From: Lachnospiraceae bacterium A2
Lineage (GTDB): Bacteria; Bacillota; Clostridia; Lachnospirales; Lachnospiraceae
Direction of reading: 5' to 3'
DNA: 64,000 nt
Assembly: GCA_000403315.2 (NCBI GenBank)
Contig: KE159640.1
Span: 299,675-363,674 of the forward strand
Numbering within the stretch: the first letter of the stretch is position 1; each line of letters starts with the position of its first letter. Below are positions 26,916-36,421 of the stretch, piece after piece. Below the pieces are notes generated by a model, which had not been told where the DNA came from, ran no database searches, and saw only the letters and a program-made list of their open reading frames with translations. Made by a program: the position numbers and the translations under genes.

Positions 26916-28616
26916 TTACAGCCGTAACGCCCGATATCTGTTCAGGCAGGCATAAATTTCCTGTTTCCGTACCATGGCAAGCCCTCCCGGCACATAACTT
27001 CCTTCACACACAGCCGCAAGGCCGTCTTTGTCAAGCATCTTACAAAGCTGCTCCACTGCATCGGAAAGTGTTTTTTTCCCATCAAAAATATGGAGCTGGG
27101 CATATTTTACCAGATACCCCAGGGAAACTAACTGCTCGCTATCTGCCAATTGCTCCACATACCGCAAATCTATTGTATCCCGGTTAATCAGGACAGAATC
27201 TTTTCCTTGGGTTTTCATTTTAATCCGGTCGTTTTTCTTAAACCCCTGGTCTGGTTTTACGATGCGGGCAAGGGAAGGCGCATGGCTTTCAGGTGCAGGT
27301 TCGTTTGGGATTGGGAATGCGTCCGCTTCTTTTTTGGCAAATTCCGTAATGTCTTTGGGCAGGTAATGGTCCATCTGGATCATACAGTCTGCTTTGTGGA
27401 AATAAGAGCCGGAACTTCCTGCAACCAAAATGGTGGAAATGCCATATTGGGCGAAAAGCTCCTGTACCCGGTCAATAAACGGGGTAATGGGCTCGGAATC
27501 ACGGTTTACTACACGCTGCATCAGTTCATCCCGTATCATGAAATTGGTTGCGCTGGTGTCTTCATCAATCAGCATGGTCTTTGTCCCGGCTTCCATGGCT
27601 TCTACTACATTGGCAGCTTGGGAGGTACTTCCGCTGGCGTCTTCGGTGCAGAACTGTACGGTATTTTTCTTGTTGGGCAGGTTATTGATAAACATGGAAA
27701 TGTCAGTCTGTTTAATGCTCCTGCCATCCTCTGCCCGGATTTTCATGGCGGTACTGTCTGTAATGACGTATTCCCTGCCGTCCCCGGAAATGTGGTTATA
27801 GACCCCAAGCTCTAATGCTTTGAGCAAGGTGGATTTGCCATGGTATCCGCCGCCTACTATCAGGGTAATGCCCTGCCTGATACCCATTCCGGCAATAGGG
27901 CCATGGTTTGGCAGGTCCAGGGACACCTCCATGGATTTTGGCGACTGGAAGGCTACCCCCTGTTTCATGGGGCGGTCCGATACGCCGGATTCCCTTGGGA
28001 GGATGGAGCCGTTTGCCACAAAGGCGGCAAGCCCAAGCTTGGGGAGCTCTTGCCGGATAAAATACTGGTCTTCTGCCAGCTCTGCATTTTTCTGGACAGA
28101 TTTCGCGTCAAGGGATGCATAGAGCAGGGATTTTTTCACGCAGCCCGGAAGGAATTCAAAGAGGATTTTGATTAATTCCCGGCTGTTGATAGTCCTGCCG
28201 TTGGCTGGGAAACCAATTTCCATGCGGACGGCTACTTTTCCATCTTTTTGGATTTCACAGGCAGTCCGCTCTAAGATTTCCTGCCCGCACCTGCTGACTG
28301 ACATAAGCCCGCTTTTTCCGGATCCTTTTGCCTTAAAGGTGCAGGCTTCGGCTTCTTTGGAAAACCTGCGGATTAAGTAATCCTGCAAAGCTATCCGCTT
28401 GTGTTTTTCCTGGTACAGCCCAGAGGGGAACCCTGCAGTTTTTCCCGGGACATGGATGCTTACCTTAGACGGCGCGGCAAAGGGGTCGCCCTGCACATGG
28501 TCGATGGACAATACATATTTGTCAAATTGGTAGCTGCCCCTTGTATCTTTATAGGCTGGATAGCCCCTGTGGTCGATGCGGTTTAAGAGTTCCCTTAAAT
28601 CTTGGTGTGTTTTCAT
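26916..28616 (-). CDS. ABC-class ATPase of the COG3044/PF09818 type
   Basis: A 566-residue soluble ATPase. The N-terminal half (DHRGYPAYKDTRGSYQF, VQGDPFAAPSKV) is characteristic of this family. Walker A is GGGYHGKST at residues 255-263, a signature-like segment (ASGSTSQAANV) lies near 327-337, and Walker B is MLIDEDTSATNF near 348-359. The cellular role is unknown; it has no membrane or transport partner here. The ATG at 28616 gives the family length; an upstream in-frame extension overlaps the divergent xpaC promoter and is unlikely to be translated. Confidence 0.88.
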   Translation of the reverse strand: MKTHQDLRELLNRIDHRGYPAYKDTRGSYQFDKYVLSIDHVQGDPFAAPSKVSIHVPGKTAGFPSGLYQEKHKRIALQDYLIRRFSKEAEACTFKAKGSGKSGLMSVSRCGQEILERTACEIQKDGKVAVRMEIGFPANGRTINSRELIKILFEFLPGCVKKSLLYASLDAKSVQKNAELAEDQYFIRQELPKLGLAAFVANGSILPRESGVSDRPMKQGVAFQSPKSMEVSLDLPNHGPIAGMGIRQGITLIVGGGYHGKSTLLKALELGVYNHISGDGREYVITDSTAMKIRAEDGRSIKQTDISMFINNLPNKKNTVQFCTEDASGSTSQAANVVEAMEAGTKTMLIDEDTSATNFMIRDELMQRVVNRDSEPITPFIDRVQELFAQYGISTILVAGSSGSYFHKADCMIQMDHYLPKDITEFAKKEADAFPIPNEPAPESHAPSLARIVKPDQGFKKNDRIKMKTQGKDSVLINRDTIDLRYVEQLADSEQLVSLGYLVKYAQLHIFDGKKTLSDAVEQLCKMLDKDGLAAVCEGSYVPGGLAMVRKQEIYACLNRYRALRL

Positions 28617-28796
28617 TTTTTCCCTCACTTTCGGAAATCGCTGATTTCCAAGATGCATTGGTTGCGTAATTTTCCTTCTGGAACAAAAATATTTTACCAT
28701 CTTGTAAAAAATAATACAATAGCAATTAAAGTTGTTGATTTTCAAAGAATAATGGTACATAATGATAGATGGAAGATACCATGTACGGAGGATATT

Positions 28797-30104
28797 ATGA
28801 ATAACGAATGGGAGAAATTTGGGAAGGAAATCCGCAATATTGTGGAGGATGCTGTCAATGCCCAAGATTTCCGCCAGTTGAACCGGACAATTACAAACAG
28901 CATTAACGATGCGGTCAGCAGCATACAGGAAGGCCTGAAAACGGCAGGGGAAACCGTGAACCAGGCGTTTTCGCAGCCATTCCAGGAACGTATGGGAAAA
29001 GGGTTTTCCCAGCCATTCCCGGAGCATGGGGGCAAAGCAGGCCCGCAGCCATCCCAGGGGCAGGGACAGCAAAAAGAATGGGAAGCGAAATACAAGGGAA
29101 ATAATGTTGGCAGCTTAAACGTGCCAAAGGCAGCCCAAAGGCCAGAGCTTTTTAAGAAAAATACCTCGGTGAAGGCAGGAGGGGTTGCATTGGCGGCCTT
29201 CGGATATACATTCAGCATCGGGATCGGGGTTGCCGTGGTGACTTTAGGGCTGGTAGGTTTTTTTCTGGGTGATTTCCATATCGGGATAAAAATTGCGCTT
29301 TCCGTCCTCTGCCCCCTGCTTGCCGGGAGCGGCCTGATGGCGTGGAAAGGGAGCAGTATGCTGAATGCTTTGAGGCGGTACCGGGGCTATGTTGCAGAAC
29401 TGCATGGGAGGACCTACTGCAACATTAAGGAATTGGCGGACAGAAATGGGAAATCCTTCCAGTTTGTCTTAAAAGACGTGCGGAAGATGATTGATAAGGG
29501 CTGGTTCCGGCAGGGGCATTTGGACCAGGAAAATACATGCCTGATTGTCAGCCATGACACTTACCAGGAATACCAGAAAATCCAGCAGCAGCGGGAACAG
29601 CAACGGCAGTTGGAAATGGAGGAGCAAAAGCAGCGGGAGTCCCAGAGAATACCAGAACATACCGTTAACCCCCAGGTCCAGAAAGTCATTGCGGAAGGGA
29701 AGGAATATTTAAAACGCATCAGGGCAAGCAACCAGGCAATCCCGGAGCAGGAGATTTCCCGGAAAATTTCCCAGATGGAATTGCTGGTGCAGAAAATATT
29801 TGACCGGGTGAAGGAAGACCCGGGTTCTTTGGAAGATATCCGTAAATTGATGGAATATTACCTGCCTACCACGGTAAAGCTGCTGGACGCTTACCAGCAG
29901 TTAGAGAGCCAGCCAGTACAAGGGGAAAATATTAAAAATTCCAAAGAGGAAATAGAAAAGACCCTTGATACGCTGAATGTTGCATTTGAAAAATTGCTGG
30001 ACAGCCTGTTTGAAGACGTGGCATGGGATGTGTCCACAGATATTTCCGTGCTGCATACCATGCTGGCACAGGAAGGGCTGACAGAGGATGGTTTTAAAAA
30101 ATAA
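28797..30104 (+). CDS. xpaC: XpaC-like (5-bromo-4-chloroindolyl phosphate hydrolysis) family protein
   Basis: A 435-residue protein. A Gln/Gly-rich N-terminal region is followed by two membrane segments (GIGVAVVTLGLVGFFLG and IALSVLCPLLAGSGLM) and a conserved cytosolic part (ALRRYRGYVAELHGRTYCNIKELA, then VLKDVRKMIDKGWFRQGHLD), then a coiled C-terminal half. XpaC-type proteins are regularly paired with TelA and linked to envelope or toxic-anion stress; no enzymatic role is proven. The ATG at 28797 follows ACGGAGGATATT. TelA follows after about 120 bases. Confidence 0.88.
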   Translation: MNNEWEKFGKEIRNIVEDAVNAQDFRQLNRTITNSINDAVSSIQEGLKTAGETVNQAFSQPFQERMGKGFSQPFPEHGGKAGPQPSQGQGQQKEWEAKYKGNNVGSLNVPKAAQRPELFKKNTSVKAGGVALAAFGYTFSIGIGVAVVTLGLVGFFLGDFHIGIKIALSVLCPLLAGSGLMAWKGSSMLNALRRYRGYVAELHGRTYCNIKELADRNGKSFQFVLKDVRKMIDKGWFRQGHLDQENTCLIVSHDTYQEYQKIQQQREQQRQLEMEEQKQRESQRIPEHTVNPQVQKVIAEGKEYLKRIRASNQAIPEQEISRKISQMELLVQKIFDRVKEDPGSLEDIRKLMEYYLPTTVKLLDAYQQLESQPVQGENIKNSKEEIEKTLDTLNVAFEKLLDSLFEDVAWDVSTDISVLHTMLAQEGLTEDGFKK

Positions 30105-30222
30105 AGGGTAAGCATTGGTTGGTTTTATCATGCAGGATATACCTTCCGGCAGATAGGGAATCCGGCATTGTATGCGGCAGTACCCGCAGGAAAGCCGTTG
30201 TAGCAGAAGATGGAGGAAGAAT

Positions 30223-31356
30223 ATGAGCGAAGGATTAGAATTTTCAGATGCACCGGTATTGACCCTGGAACCTTTCCCAGAGAAAAAAGAGGCGGAACAG
30301 GTGAAAGAGGAGCCAGCGGAACCCAGGTGGGACGATAATTTGCTTACAGAGGAAGAACGCCGGATGGTGGACCAATTTACCAGCCAGATTGACTTGCATA
30401 ATTCCAACATTGTGCTGCAGTATGGGGCAGGGACACAGAAGAAAATGGCGGATTTTTCTGAGAAAGCGCTGGAAAATGTCCAGACCAAAGACCTTGGGGA
30501 AATAGGGGAGCTGCTGACTGGGGTCGTAATGGAACTGAAAGGGTTTGATGCAGAGGAGGAACGGGGATTCCTTGGGATTTTCAAAAAGTCTTCCAATAAA
30601 ATCAATGCCCTGAAAGCAAAATATGATAAGGCAGAAGTAAATGTAAATAAAATCTGCAAAATTTTGGAGGGGCATCAGGTCCAGCTTATGAAGGACGCTG
30701 CTATTTTGGATAAAATGTATGAGCAGAATAAAGTGTACTTTAAGGAATTATCCATGTACATTTTAGCCGGGAAAAAGAAGCTGGAGGAAGTCCGCAGGAC
30801 AGAGCTTGCAGGGTTATTGGAAAAAGCCAACCGTTCCGGCCTGCCAGAGGATGCCCAGGAAGCCAAGGATTTGGATGCGCTGTGCAATAGGTTTGAGAAA
30901 AAAATCCATGATTTGGAACTGACACGTATGATTTCCATACAGACTGCCCCCCAAATCCGGTTGGTGCAGAACAACGACACCATAATGGTGGAAAAAATCC
31001 AATCTACGATTGTAAATACCATCCCATTATGGAAAAGCCAGATGGTCCTTGCCATGGGGGTTGAACATTCCGCACAGGCAGCACAGGCCCAGCGGGAGGT
31101 TACGGACCTGACAAATGAGCTGCTGAAAAAAAATGCAGAACGCCTGAAGGTTGCTACCATAGATACGGCAAGGGAATCGGAACGTGGGATTGTAGATATG
31201 GAAACCTTGCGGATCACGAATGAATCCCTGATTTCTACCTTGGATGAGGTGATGCGCATCCAGAAGGAAGGGAAGGAAAAACGCAGGGAGGCGGAACAGG
31301 AAATGAACCGTTTGGAAGGGGAACTGAAAAGGAAACTGCTGCAGATTCAGGGATAA
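30223..31356 (+). CDS. telA: TelA-family toxic anion resistance protein
   Basis: A 377-residue, mostly alpha-helical protein matching the TelA/KlaA family (tellurite or toxic-anion resistance). The visible core includes LTGVVMELKGFDAEE, the LKAKYDKAEVNVNKICKILEGHQVQLMKD helix pair, TAPQIRLVQNNDTIMVEKIQSTIVNTIPLWK and QREVTDLTNELLKKNAERL. It starts at ATG 30223 behind GATGGAGGAAGAAT. The xpaC-telA pairing is typical. It is likely a cytoplasmic protein that acts at the membrane; mechanism unknown. Confidence 0.9.
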   Translation: MSEGLEFSDAPVLTLEPFPEKKEAEQVKEEPAEPRWDDNLLTEEERRMVDQFTSQIDLHNSNIVLQYGAGTQKKMADFSEKALENVQTKDLGEIGELLTGVVMELKGFDAEEERGFLGIFKKSSNKINALKAKYDKAEVNVNKICKILEGHQVQLMKDAAILDKMYEQNKVYFKELSMYILAGKKKLEEVRRTELAGLLEKANRSGLPEDAQEAKDLDALCNRFEKKIHDLELTRMISIQTAPQIRLVQNNDTIMVEKIQSTIVNTIPLWKSQMVLAMGVEHSAQAAQAQREVTDLTNELLKKNAERLKVATIDTARESERGIVDMETLRITNESLISTLDEVMRIQKEGKEKRREAEQEMNRLEGELKRKLLQIQG

Positions 31357-31386
31357 TTGATATGATATAATATATAGGACAGAAGC

Positions 31387-31422
31387 CAGCTCTGAAAGCA
31401 TAATATTTGCTTTTCGGAGCTG
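31387..31422. terminator. Hairpin between convergent telA and gntR
   Basis: CAGCTCTGAAAGCA pairs with TGCTTTTCGGAGCTG around a short AT-rich loop. It lies between the convergent telA and GntR genes. There is no long T-run on the plus strand, so termination strength is uncertain. Confidence 0.5.
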
Positions 31423-31451
31423 CTGTAATGTAATGCCTGATATTTTAGCTG

Positions 31452-32126
31452 TTATGAAATAATTTCAATTGGTTTTGCAATAGGGTTATTATAAGCTTTA
31501 ATTAATATGATAGGCTTGCCCTCTTTGTCCCGTATCGTAGTTTCTACCATAATGATAGGCGTCCCCATCTTAATGTTTAGCTGGTTGGAATATTTTTCCG
31601 GTATCAGCATGGGGAAGAATTTCTGCGTCATAACCCCATCCCTGGTGTACTGTTCCATATCCAGCATGTCGTCTAAATCTTTCATCACCACAGACTGGAC
31701 ATTTTCAAATGGGAAATAAATTTCTTCCACTGCCACAGGGTTTTCTTTTTCCAGAAGGACACGCACCACCCGCAGGATTCTTTCGTGGGGCAGCATATTC
31801 AGCGATGGGGCAATTTCCGGGATTGCCCTGATATTGAAATAAATCAGCGTATATTCCTTGTCGTCCCCGCTTTTTAATGTTTCCTGCGCCGTGTTTTTTT
31901 TCAGGAGACTTCTGTCTGCCACAAAAGTCCCCTTATTTTTATTGCGATAGAGAAAGCCCTCCGCCACCAGTTCATTTACCGCGTTTCGGACAGTCATCCT
32001 GCTTGCATGGAACATTTTGGAAAGTTCCCGTTCGGATGGGATTGGTGAATTGATTGGTGTGTTTTCTATTTCTTTTATCAGCCATTGCTTTATTTCTAAA
32101 TAGAGCGGAGTAGCCAAGTTTCTCAT
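31452..32126 (-). CDS. GntR/HutC-family transcriptional regulator
   Basis: A 224-residue regulator. The N-terminal winged helix reads PLYLEIKQWLIKEIENTPINSPIPSERELSKMF...MTVRNAVNELVAEGFLYR..GKGTFV-like. The C-terminal UTRA ligand-binding domain includes RILRVVRVLLEKENPVAVEEIYFP and ends VETTIRDKEGKPIILIKAYNNP. UTRA domains bind sugar phosphates and similar effectors. It lies 14 bases downstream of the broken mupG, so it was probably the operon's regulator. AAGGAG abuts the ATG at 32126; the in-frame TTG at 32117 is better spaced and may be the true start. Confidence 0.9.
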   Translation of the reverse strand: MRNLATPLYLEIKQWLIKEIENTPINSPIPSERELSKMFHASRMTVRNAVNELVAEGFLYRNKNKGTFVADRSLLKKNTAQETLKSGDDKEYTLIYFNIRAIPEIAPSLNMLPHERILRVVRVLLEKENPVAVEEIYFPFENVQSVVMKDLDDMLDMEQYTRDGVMTQKFFPMLIPEKYSNQLNIKMGTPIIMVETTIRDKEGKPIILIKAYNNPIAKPIEIIS

Positions 32127-32140
32127 CTCCTTCGCAGTAT

Positions 32141-33225
32141 TTAACCATTAATAAAGCGGAATGTCCGCCATGGTTCCAAATATTTTAAGAGCATTTTTTC
32201 GTTTTCGGGTATGTGCCCGATGACATTTTTCTTACCGTCGTTCGGCATATCCTTAAGGATAATATGAAGCTCCCCTTTATAGCGAGTATAATTGTCGTTG
32301 AGGATTACCACGTCCCCAGGCTTTAAGTCCCTTGTGTTTCTTGGGGGGATGCTGCCGGAAGCGAAATTACCCTTGGCTGTGTGCTCCGGGCCATATACTC
32401 GCTCATGTCGCCCCGGACAAAGTGGCTGGCTTCATATAAAATCTTCTGTTCCGTTCCCACTAGTTCCAGTTCTTTTTCTACTTTAAAGGAAAGCACCTGT
32501 GGGTCAAAGGCCGTAACCTGCCGGAATTCTTCTTCCGATGCATAGCAGTTTGCAAAAATAACAGTATCTGCCATTCCGTCTGCAAAGAGGTGGCGGGCAG
32601 CCACGTCTGGCGGAAGGTCCCTGTGCAGTTCCAGTGTCGGCATGCCGTCGTTTACGGGCCATGGCCCAAAAGAATCTGGTACCTGTGAATTGATGAATAC
32701 GGAAATTGGCAGCCCTGCAGCTTTGATATTTTCACAGCAGTTCCGGTAATGGCTGTAGCTGATTGCCGTATATCTCTGGGGATAAAAATTAAAGCAGGTG
32801 GACAGCTTATCCTTTTTGGGATGGTGGCACATAATGTTGTCAATGTAGCTGTCCCCAAACCCTGCGTTGATTTCTATGGTAAGGCCCTGTGGGTTATAAG
32901 TCATCATGGCTTCTTTGTGGGAGTCAAAACATTCGTCCAGACGGATGCCGTCAGCGCCTAATTCCTTGAAAAAGGAAAGGTTATCATAATCGACGCCCAG
33001 GGCCTGGAATACAGACGGCGCAGTATCTAAAATAACTTCCATGCCATATTCGTGGGCCAGGGCTATGCTGTCGCGGAATTCTTTGATAATTCCCTCCCGG
33101 TCCCCCTCTACGCTGAGGAGGCAGGTAAATACGTGTTTACAGCCGTATTTTGCAGCAAGTTTTAAATAAGCGGCATCCTGTTCTTTGTTGGAATGCCCGG
33201 GATAGATTGAAATGCCTAATTCCAT
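32141..33225 (-). pseudogene. MupG-like (DUF871) 6-phospho-N-acetylmuramidase, frameshifted
   Basis: The family is a TIM-barrel enzyme that splits phosphorylated MurNAc-containing disaccharides in cell-wall recycling. The N-terminal 280 residues (MELGISIYPGHS...LDTAPSVFQALG...GIRLDECF) are in one frame, which ends at GTEQKILYEASHFVRGDMSEYMARST plus 18 foreign residues. The missing C-terminal domain (IPPRNTRDLKPGDVVILND...FRFING) continues in another frame to a stop at 32141. The shift maps to the CACACA tract near 32390, where two extra bases explain it. It could be a real mutation or a sequencing error. Confidence 0.85.
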
Positions 33226-33263
33226 GGTTCTCCTCCTTTACCAGCCAACTGCATACTGGTTGG

Positions 33264-33707
33264 TTATCCTTGCCTGATATAAGATTCGATGTCATGCAGC
33301 TTGCGGGCTGTTTTCTTCTTGGCGCCCCGTTTATAAAGGGCTCCGATAATTTTATAATTCCAATTCTGGGACGCAGATTTACCAGAAAAATCTTCCGTAT
33401 AAGTAACCGTTATCTGTTCCTGGCCCAAAGGCTCTATGGAATATGATATCATATTTTTCCCGGTTGCGCTAGAGCGTGTCTGAAAATTCATTCCCGCCAT
33501 CTGCATCCCCTAATTTGCGGCATATTTCTGCCAAATTCAGTCAACGTAGCCCGCTACGCCTCCTTCATTTGGCAAAAATCTCCCACAAATTGTAGAATAC
33601 ATCTGTCAGAAAGCAATTTTCAGACACGCTCTAGTAAATTCTGCGGAATAACAGCGGGCGCATCCAGCTCGGTAATCTCCACCTTTACGTCCCCTGTGTT
33701 CCCCATT
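33264..33707 (-). pseudogene. DUF3284-family gene fragment interrupted by a MITE
   Basis: The C-terminal piece (MISYSIEPLGQEQITVTYTE...GALYKRGAKKKTARKLHDIE) lies left of the repeat at 33469-33634, and the preceding piece (GNTGDVKVEITELDAPAVIPQNL) lies right of it, both on the minus strand. DUF3284 proteins are small proteins found in PTS sugar operons. The N-terminal half is missing, so the gene was already truncated or fused to the PTS IIA remnant beside it. The repeat insertion adds further damage. No function remains likely. Confidence 0.7.
33469..33634. repeat. 166-bp MITE, GAGCGTGTCTGAAAATT family, copy A
   Basis: The ends are CTAGAGCGTGTCTGAAAATT and its exact complement. The interior carries further inverted pairing, such as GCCAAATTCAGTCAACGTAG against AGGCG..CTTCATTTGGC. 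The flanking dinucleotides fit a TA target duplication as made by Tc1/mariner/IS630-type elements. A second full copy of the same length lies at 55610-55775 in the opposite orientation. It has no coding capacity of its own. Confidence 0.88.
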
Positions 33708-33714
33708 TTTGCTT

Positions 33715-33837
33715 TCATTTTTTCTCTGTTTCCTCGAAATTCCCTTCTGTAGCCAGGTCGATTGCCTCTACATAACACCCTCTGGCAGTCCCTACATTAG
33801 AAACTATTTCAAAACATGTCATTTCCATTCCTTCCAT
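33715..33837 (-). pseudogene. PTS lactose/cellobiose IIA remnant
   Basis: The 40 codons read MEGMEMTCFEIVSNVGTARG, then CYVEAIDLATEGNFEETEKK, and stop. This is the N-terminal helix of a PTS IIA of the Lac/Cel type, which is normally about 105 residues with the phosphorylated His further on. The second half is gone and the DUF3284 fragment follows directly, so a deletion has joined the two genes. Confidence 0.7.
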
Positions 33838-33868
33838 GATGAAAATATCTCCTTAAAATGATAATTGG

Positions 33869-33910
33869 AAAGGGGCTGTTGCACTAAAAAATTAGTGGAC
33901 AGTCCCCTTT
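33869..33910. terminator. Hairpin GGGGCTGTTGCACTAA, possible terminator or repeat relic
   Basis: AAGGGGCTGTTGCACTA pairs with TAGTGGACAGTCCCCTT around a short A-rich loop, with T residues on one side. It lies between the PTS IIA remnant and the PTS IIC fragment. The outer sequence resembles the ends of the 99-bp palindrome at 22811-22909, so it may be a relic of the same repeat acting as a terminator. Confidence 0.55.
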
Positions 33911-34945
33911 AATAAACATGGGCTGTGATGCCTGCTATTTTCAGCCATCGGTATGGCGCCCATTTGGATGAGACGACAAAGTTACCTCCCGTTGTAAGGA
34001 ATGCGTAAATCCTTACAGGCATAACCCATGGCACTTGGATAAATACAGGCGGGATAATTCCCATTGCCGTAAACCCATATGCAATCACTGCGCAAATCGG
34101 TGCGGCAAGGAGCCATGGGATAAAGTATACAGGGTTTAGCACAATTGGTATGCCGAAAATAACCGGCTCATTAATCTGGAATACGCCCATGGGTGCGCCC
34201 AGTTTTGCAATTGCCTTTTGGTCGTCCCGTTTGGAAAAGATGAAAATTGCAATCAAGAATGCAAGGGTACATCCGGAACCGCCTGCCATTGCAAATGCAT
34301 CAAAGGAGCCGCGGGTCCAAAGGTACGGCATTTCTTCTACTGAATGTGTGGTATTCCATACTTCCAGGTTGGACAGAAGCGCCGGCGTATAAACGCCTTC
34401 TGTAATCGGTGCAAGCAGGTTTGCGCCATGCAGGCCGAAAAACCAGAATAGCTGGATTAAGAAGGATACAAGCGCAACGCTGAATACGCCCTGTAAAACC
34501 CAAGGAGCGGTTTTGGGATCCATTCTACAATCAGGTCGTTGGGATATAACCTTGTGGCCATGACGCAGATCTGCCTTATAATGCCAAATGTATAAATTGC
34601 AATTGTGCCCGGGATAATGGAAGCAGATGTATTGCTTACCGCAGGGGGCACAGAAGCCGGAAGCTTCATGGTAACCTTCTTCTGCATCAGCTTGACGTAA
34701 ATCATGGTGGAAAGGAGCCCTAATACCACGCCCCCTGCGCCGTCTGCTGCAACATCCAAGCCAGCCCCTTTCAATGCGTCGAGGGAAGTTTCTGCTACCC
34801 CGGGAAGGGCGTAGTCAAAAACAGCGCTTTGGTTCATGCAGGTAACTACTGCAGAAAATGCGATAACCCCGCCGGCGATGGGGTTTACATCATAAGATTT
34901 GGCCAGATGGTAGCCCAGCGAAATGGTAAACGCCATGCCCAGCAC
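33909..34945 (-). pseudogene. PTS cellobiose-type IIC permease, truncated and frameshifted
   Basis: Two overlapping frames together give a PTS EIIC membrane protein. The first (ISLGYHLAKSYDVNPIAGGVIAF...YPNDLIVEWIPKPLLG) shifts near 34503 into the second (VLQGVFSVALVSFLIQLFWFFGLHGANLLAPI...MGVFQINEPVIFGIPIVLNP). One missing G in the GGG run at the joint explains the shift. The N-terminal membrane segments are missing, where the sequence abuts the GH4 fragment, and the C-terminus ends abnormally. It is a non-functional remnant of a beta-glucoside or muramyl-sugar PTS. Confidence 0.85.
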
Positions 34946-35012
34946 GACAATTTGGATTCAAGGAACCGGACCTGAGGCCCAAGCGTCATAATGTCTGCTT
35001 TTTTAATGTTTT

Positions 35013-35887
35013 CAGCAGCGGAATTGGTGGAAGGGTTTATCAAACGGTACGATACCCTGCCAGTGCGGGAACTGTGGCTGGTAGATATTGAAGAAGGCCG
35101 TGAAAAACTGGAAATAGTAGGCGCACTGGCAAAACGCAAGGTAAAGAAGGCCGGCGTCCCTATGGAAATTAAGTTAAGCTATGACAGGCGGGAAGCCCTG
35201 CCAGGTGCAGATTTTGTCACGACCCAGATGAGGGTTGGGCGCCTGCCTGCCCGTGTGCTGGATGAAAGGATTCCATTAAGCCACGGCATGATTGGGCAGG
35301 AAACCAACGGCGCAGGAGGGATGTTTAAGGCATTCCGCACAATCCCTGTTATATTTGATATTGTCAAAGATATGGAGGAGCTCTGCCCGGATGAATGGCT
35401 GATTAACTTTACAAACCCGGCGGTCATGGTAACTGAGGCAATTATCCGCCATACGAATTTCCAGAGAGCCATTGGCCTTTGCAAAAATGCTTGGGGCAGA
35501 AGAACAGGAAGTGACAATGGAAACCCAGGGGATCAACCACTTTGTTTTTGCTACGGATGTGTTTGTCAACGGGGAATCCCGGTTTCAGGAGCTGTTGGAG
35601 AAATATGCAAACCATGCGGGGCGGGGCAAAATATTCAGATGCTGCCTGCAACCTGATACAGTCTATCTATAATGATACGGGTGATATCCAGTATGTAGAT
35701 GTGCGGAATAACGGGGCAATTTCTGATTTGCCTGCGGACAGCGCCGTAGAGGTTGCATGCAGGATTACGGCAGATGGCCCGAAGCCTTTGGCAACTGGGG
35801 AACTGCGGCTCCAGGTTAGCGGGTATGTGCAGATGATGAAGGCCTTTAAACGGATGACAGTGGGGGTTTTCCGCAGGTTTGGGGCAT
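35013..35887 (+). pseudogene. GH4 6-phospho-beta-glucosidase, degenerate
   Basis: GH4 enzymes are NAD- and metal-dependent phospho-glycosidases. The N-terminal nucleotide-binding GGGSSYTP motif is missing; sequence homology begins at ELVEGFIKRYDTLPVRELWLVDIEEG. The core follows (QMRVGRLPARVLDERIPLSHGMIGQETNGAGGMFKAFRTIPV, INFTNPAVMVTEAI). The frame then shifts near 35490 (AKMLGAEEQEVTMETQGINHFVFATDVFVNG) and again near 35640 (NDTGDIQYVDVRNNGAISDLPADSAVEVAC). The C-terminus is cut after MKAFKRMTV. It is clearly decayed and belonged with the adjacent PTS genes. Confidence 0.85.
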
Positions 35888-35961
35888 GTATTTGAATGGA
35901 TGCCAAGGGAAAAACAATATTTTCATCTCTGGAAAATTCTGCTCCAAATCCTTCATTGGAA

Positions 35962-36291
35962 TTATAAAACTTTTGCAATCCGAAACAATAGTTCTTGTTT
36001 TTCTCTCCCTAAATCTTTAAAAATATTAATAAGCTCCCGTTCCATAATAGAATCTGGGCAATGGTATCCGCGTTCCAACACATAATCTATCGTAGTGCCC
36101 AGCACATTGCAAATGCGGACTAAGAGGGTTAAGGATACCTTAACTTTATTAGTTTCAATGTTGCTGATATGGGAAACATTTACATCCACAGCATTGGCAA
36201 CATATTCTTGGGTAAGCATTTTTTCATTGCGCAGTTCGCGTATTCTCTGCCCGATAAAGGCAAAATCCAAATCTTCCATAGTGGTTACCAA
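35962..36291 (-). CDS. XRE-family transcriptional regulator
   Basis: A 109-residue protein with an XRE helix-turn-helix (IGQRIRELRNEKMLTQEYVANAVDVNVSHISNIETNKVKVSL) and a short helical C-terminus. It is transcribed away from the secreted protein gene at 36422, with about 130 bases of AT-rich promoter sequence between. The ATG at 36279 (MEDLDFAF) is an alternative start. The target is unknown; it may control its divergent neighbour. Confidence 0.85.
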   Translation of the reverse strand: MVTTMEDLDFAFIGQRIRELRNEKMLTQEYVANAVDVNVSHISNIETNKVKVSLTLLVRICNVLGTTIDYVLERGYHCPDSIMERELINIFKDLGREKQELLFRIAKVL

Positions 36292-36421
36292 TCCCTTTCA
36301 ATTTCCGAAAATTATGCCCAATTATAAAAAAACATATCTTAACTTTAATCTTTTTATAGTTATAGTATAATAATCTATAACTATAAAAAATATTCTAATA
36401 AGTAAAAAAAGGAGTGATTTT

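Noticed and set aside
27028..28386. Long plus-strand ORFs opposite the ABC-class ATPase
   Set aside because: They are antisense shadows of a well-supported gene, with no ribosome binding sites or recognisable domains.
26916..29072. 718-residue version of the ABC-class ATPase
   Set aside because: The N-terminal extension overlaps the divergent xpaC promoter and coding start and is not family-like. The ATG at 28616 gives the expected length.
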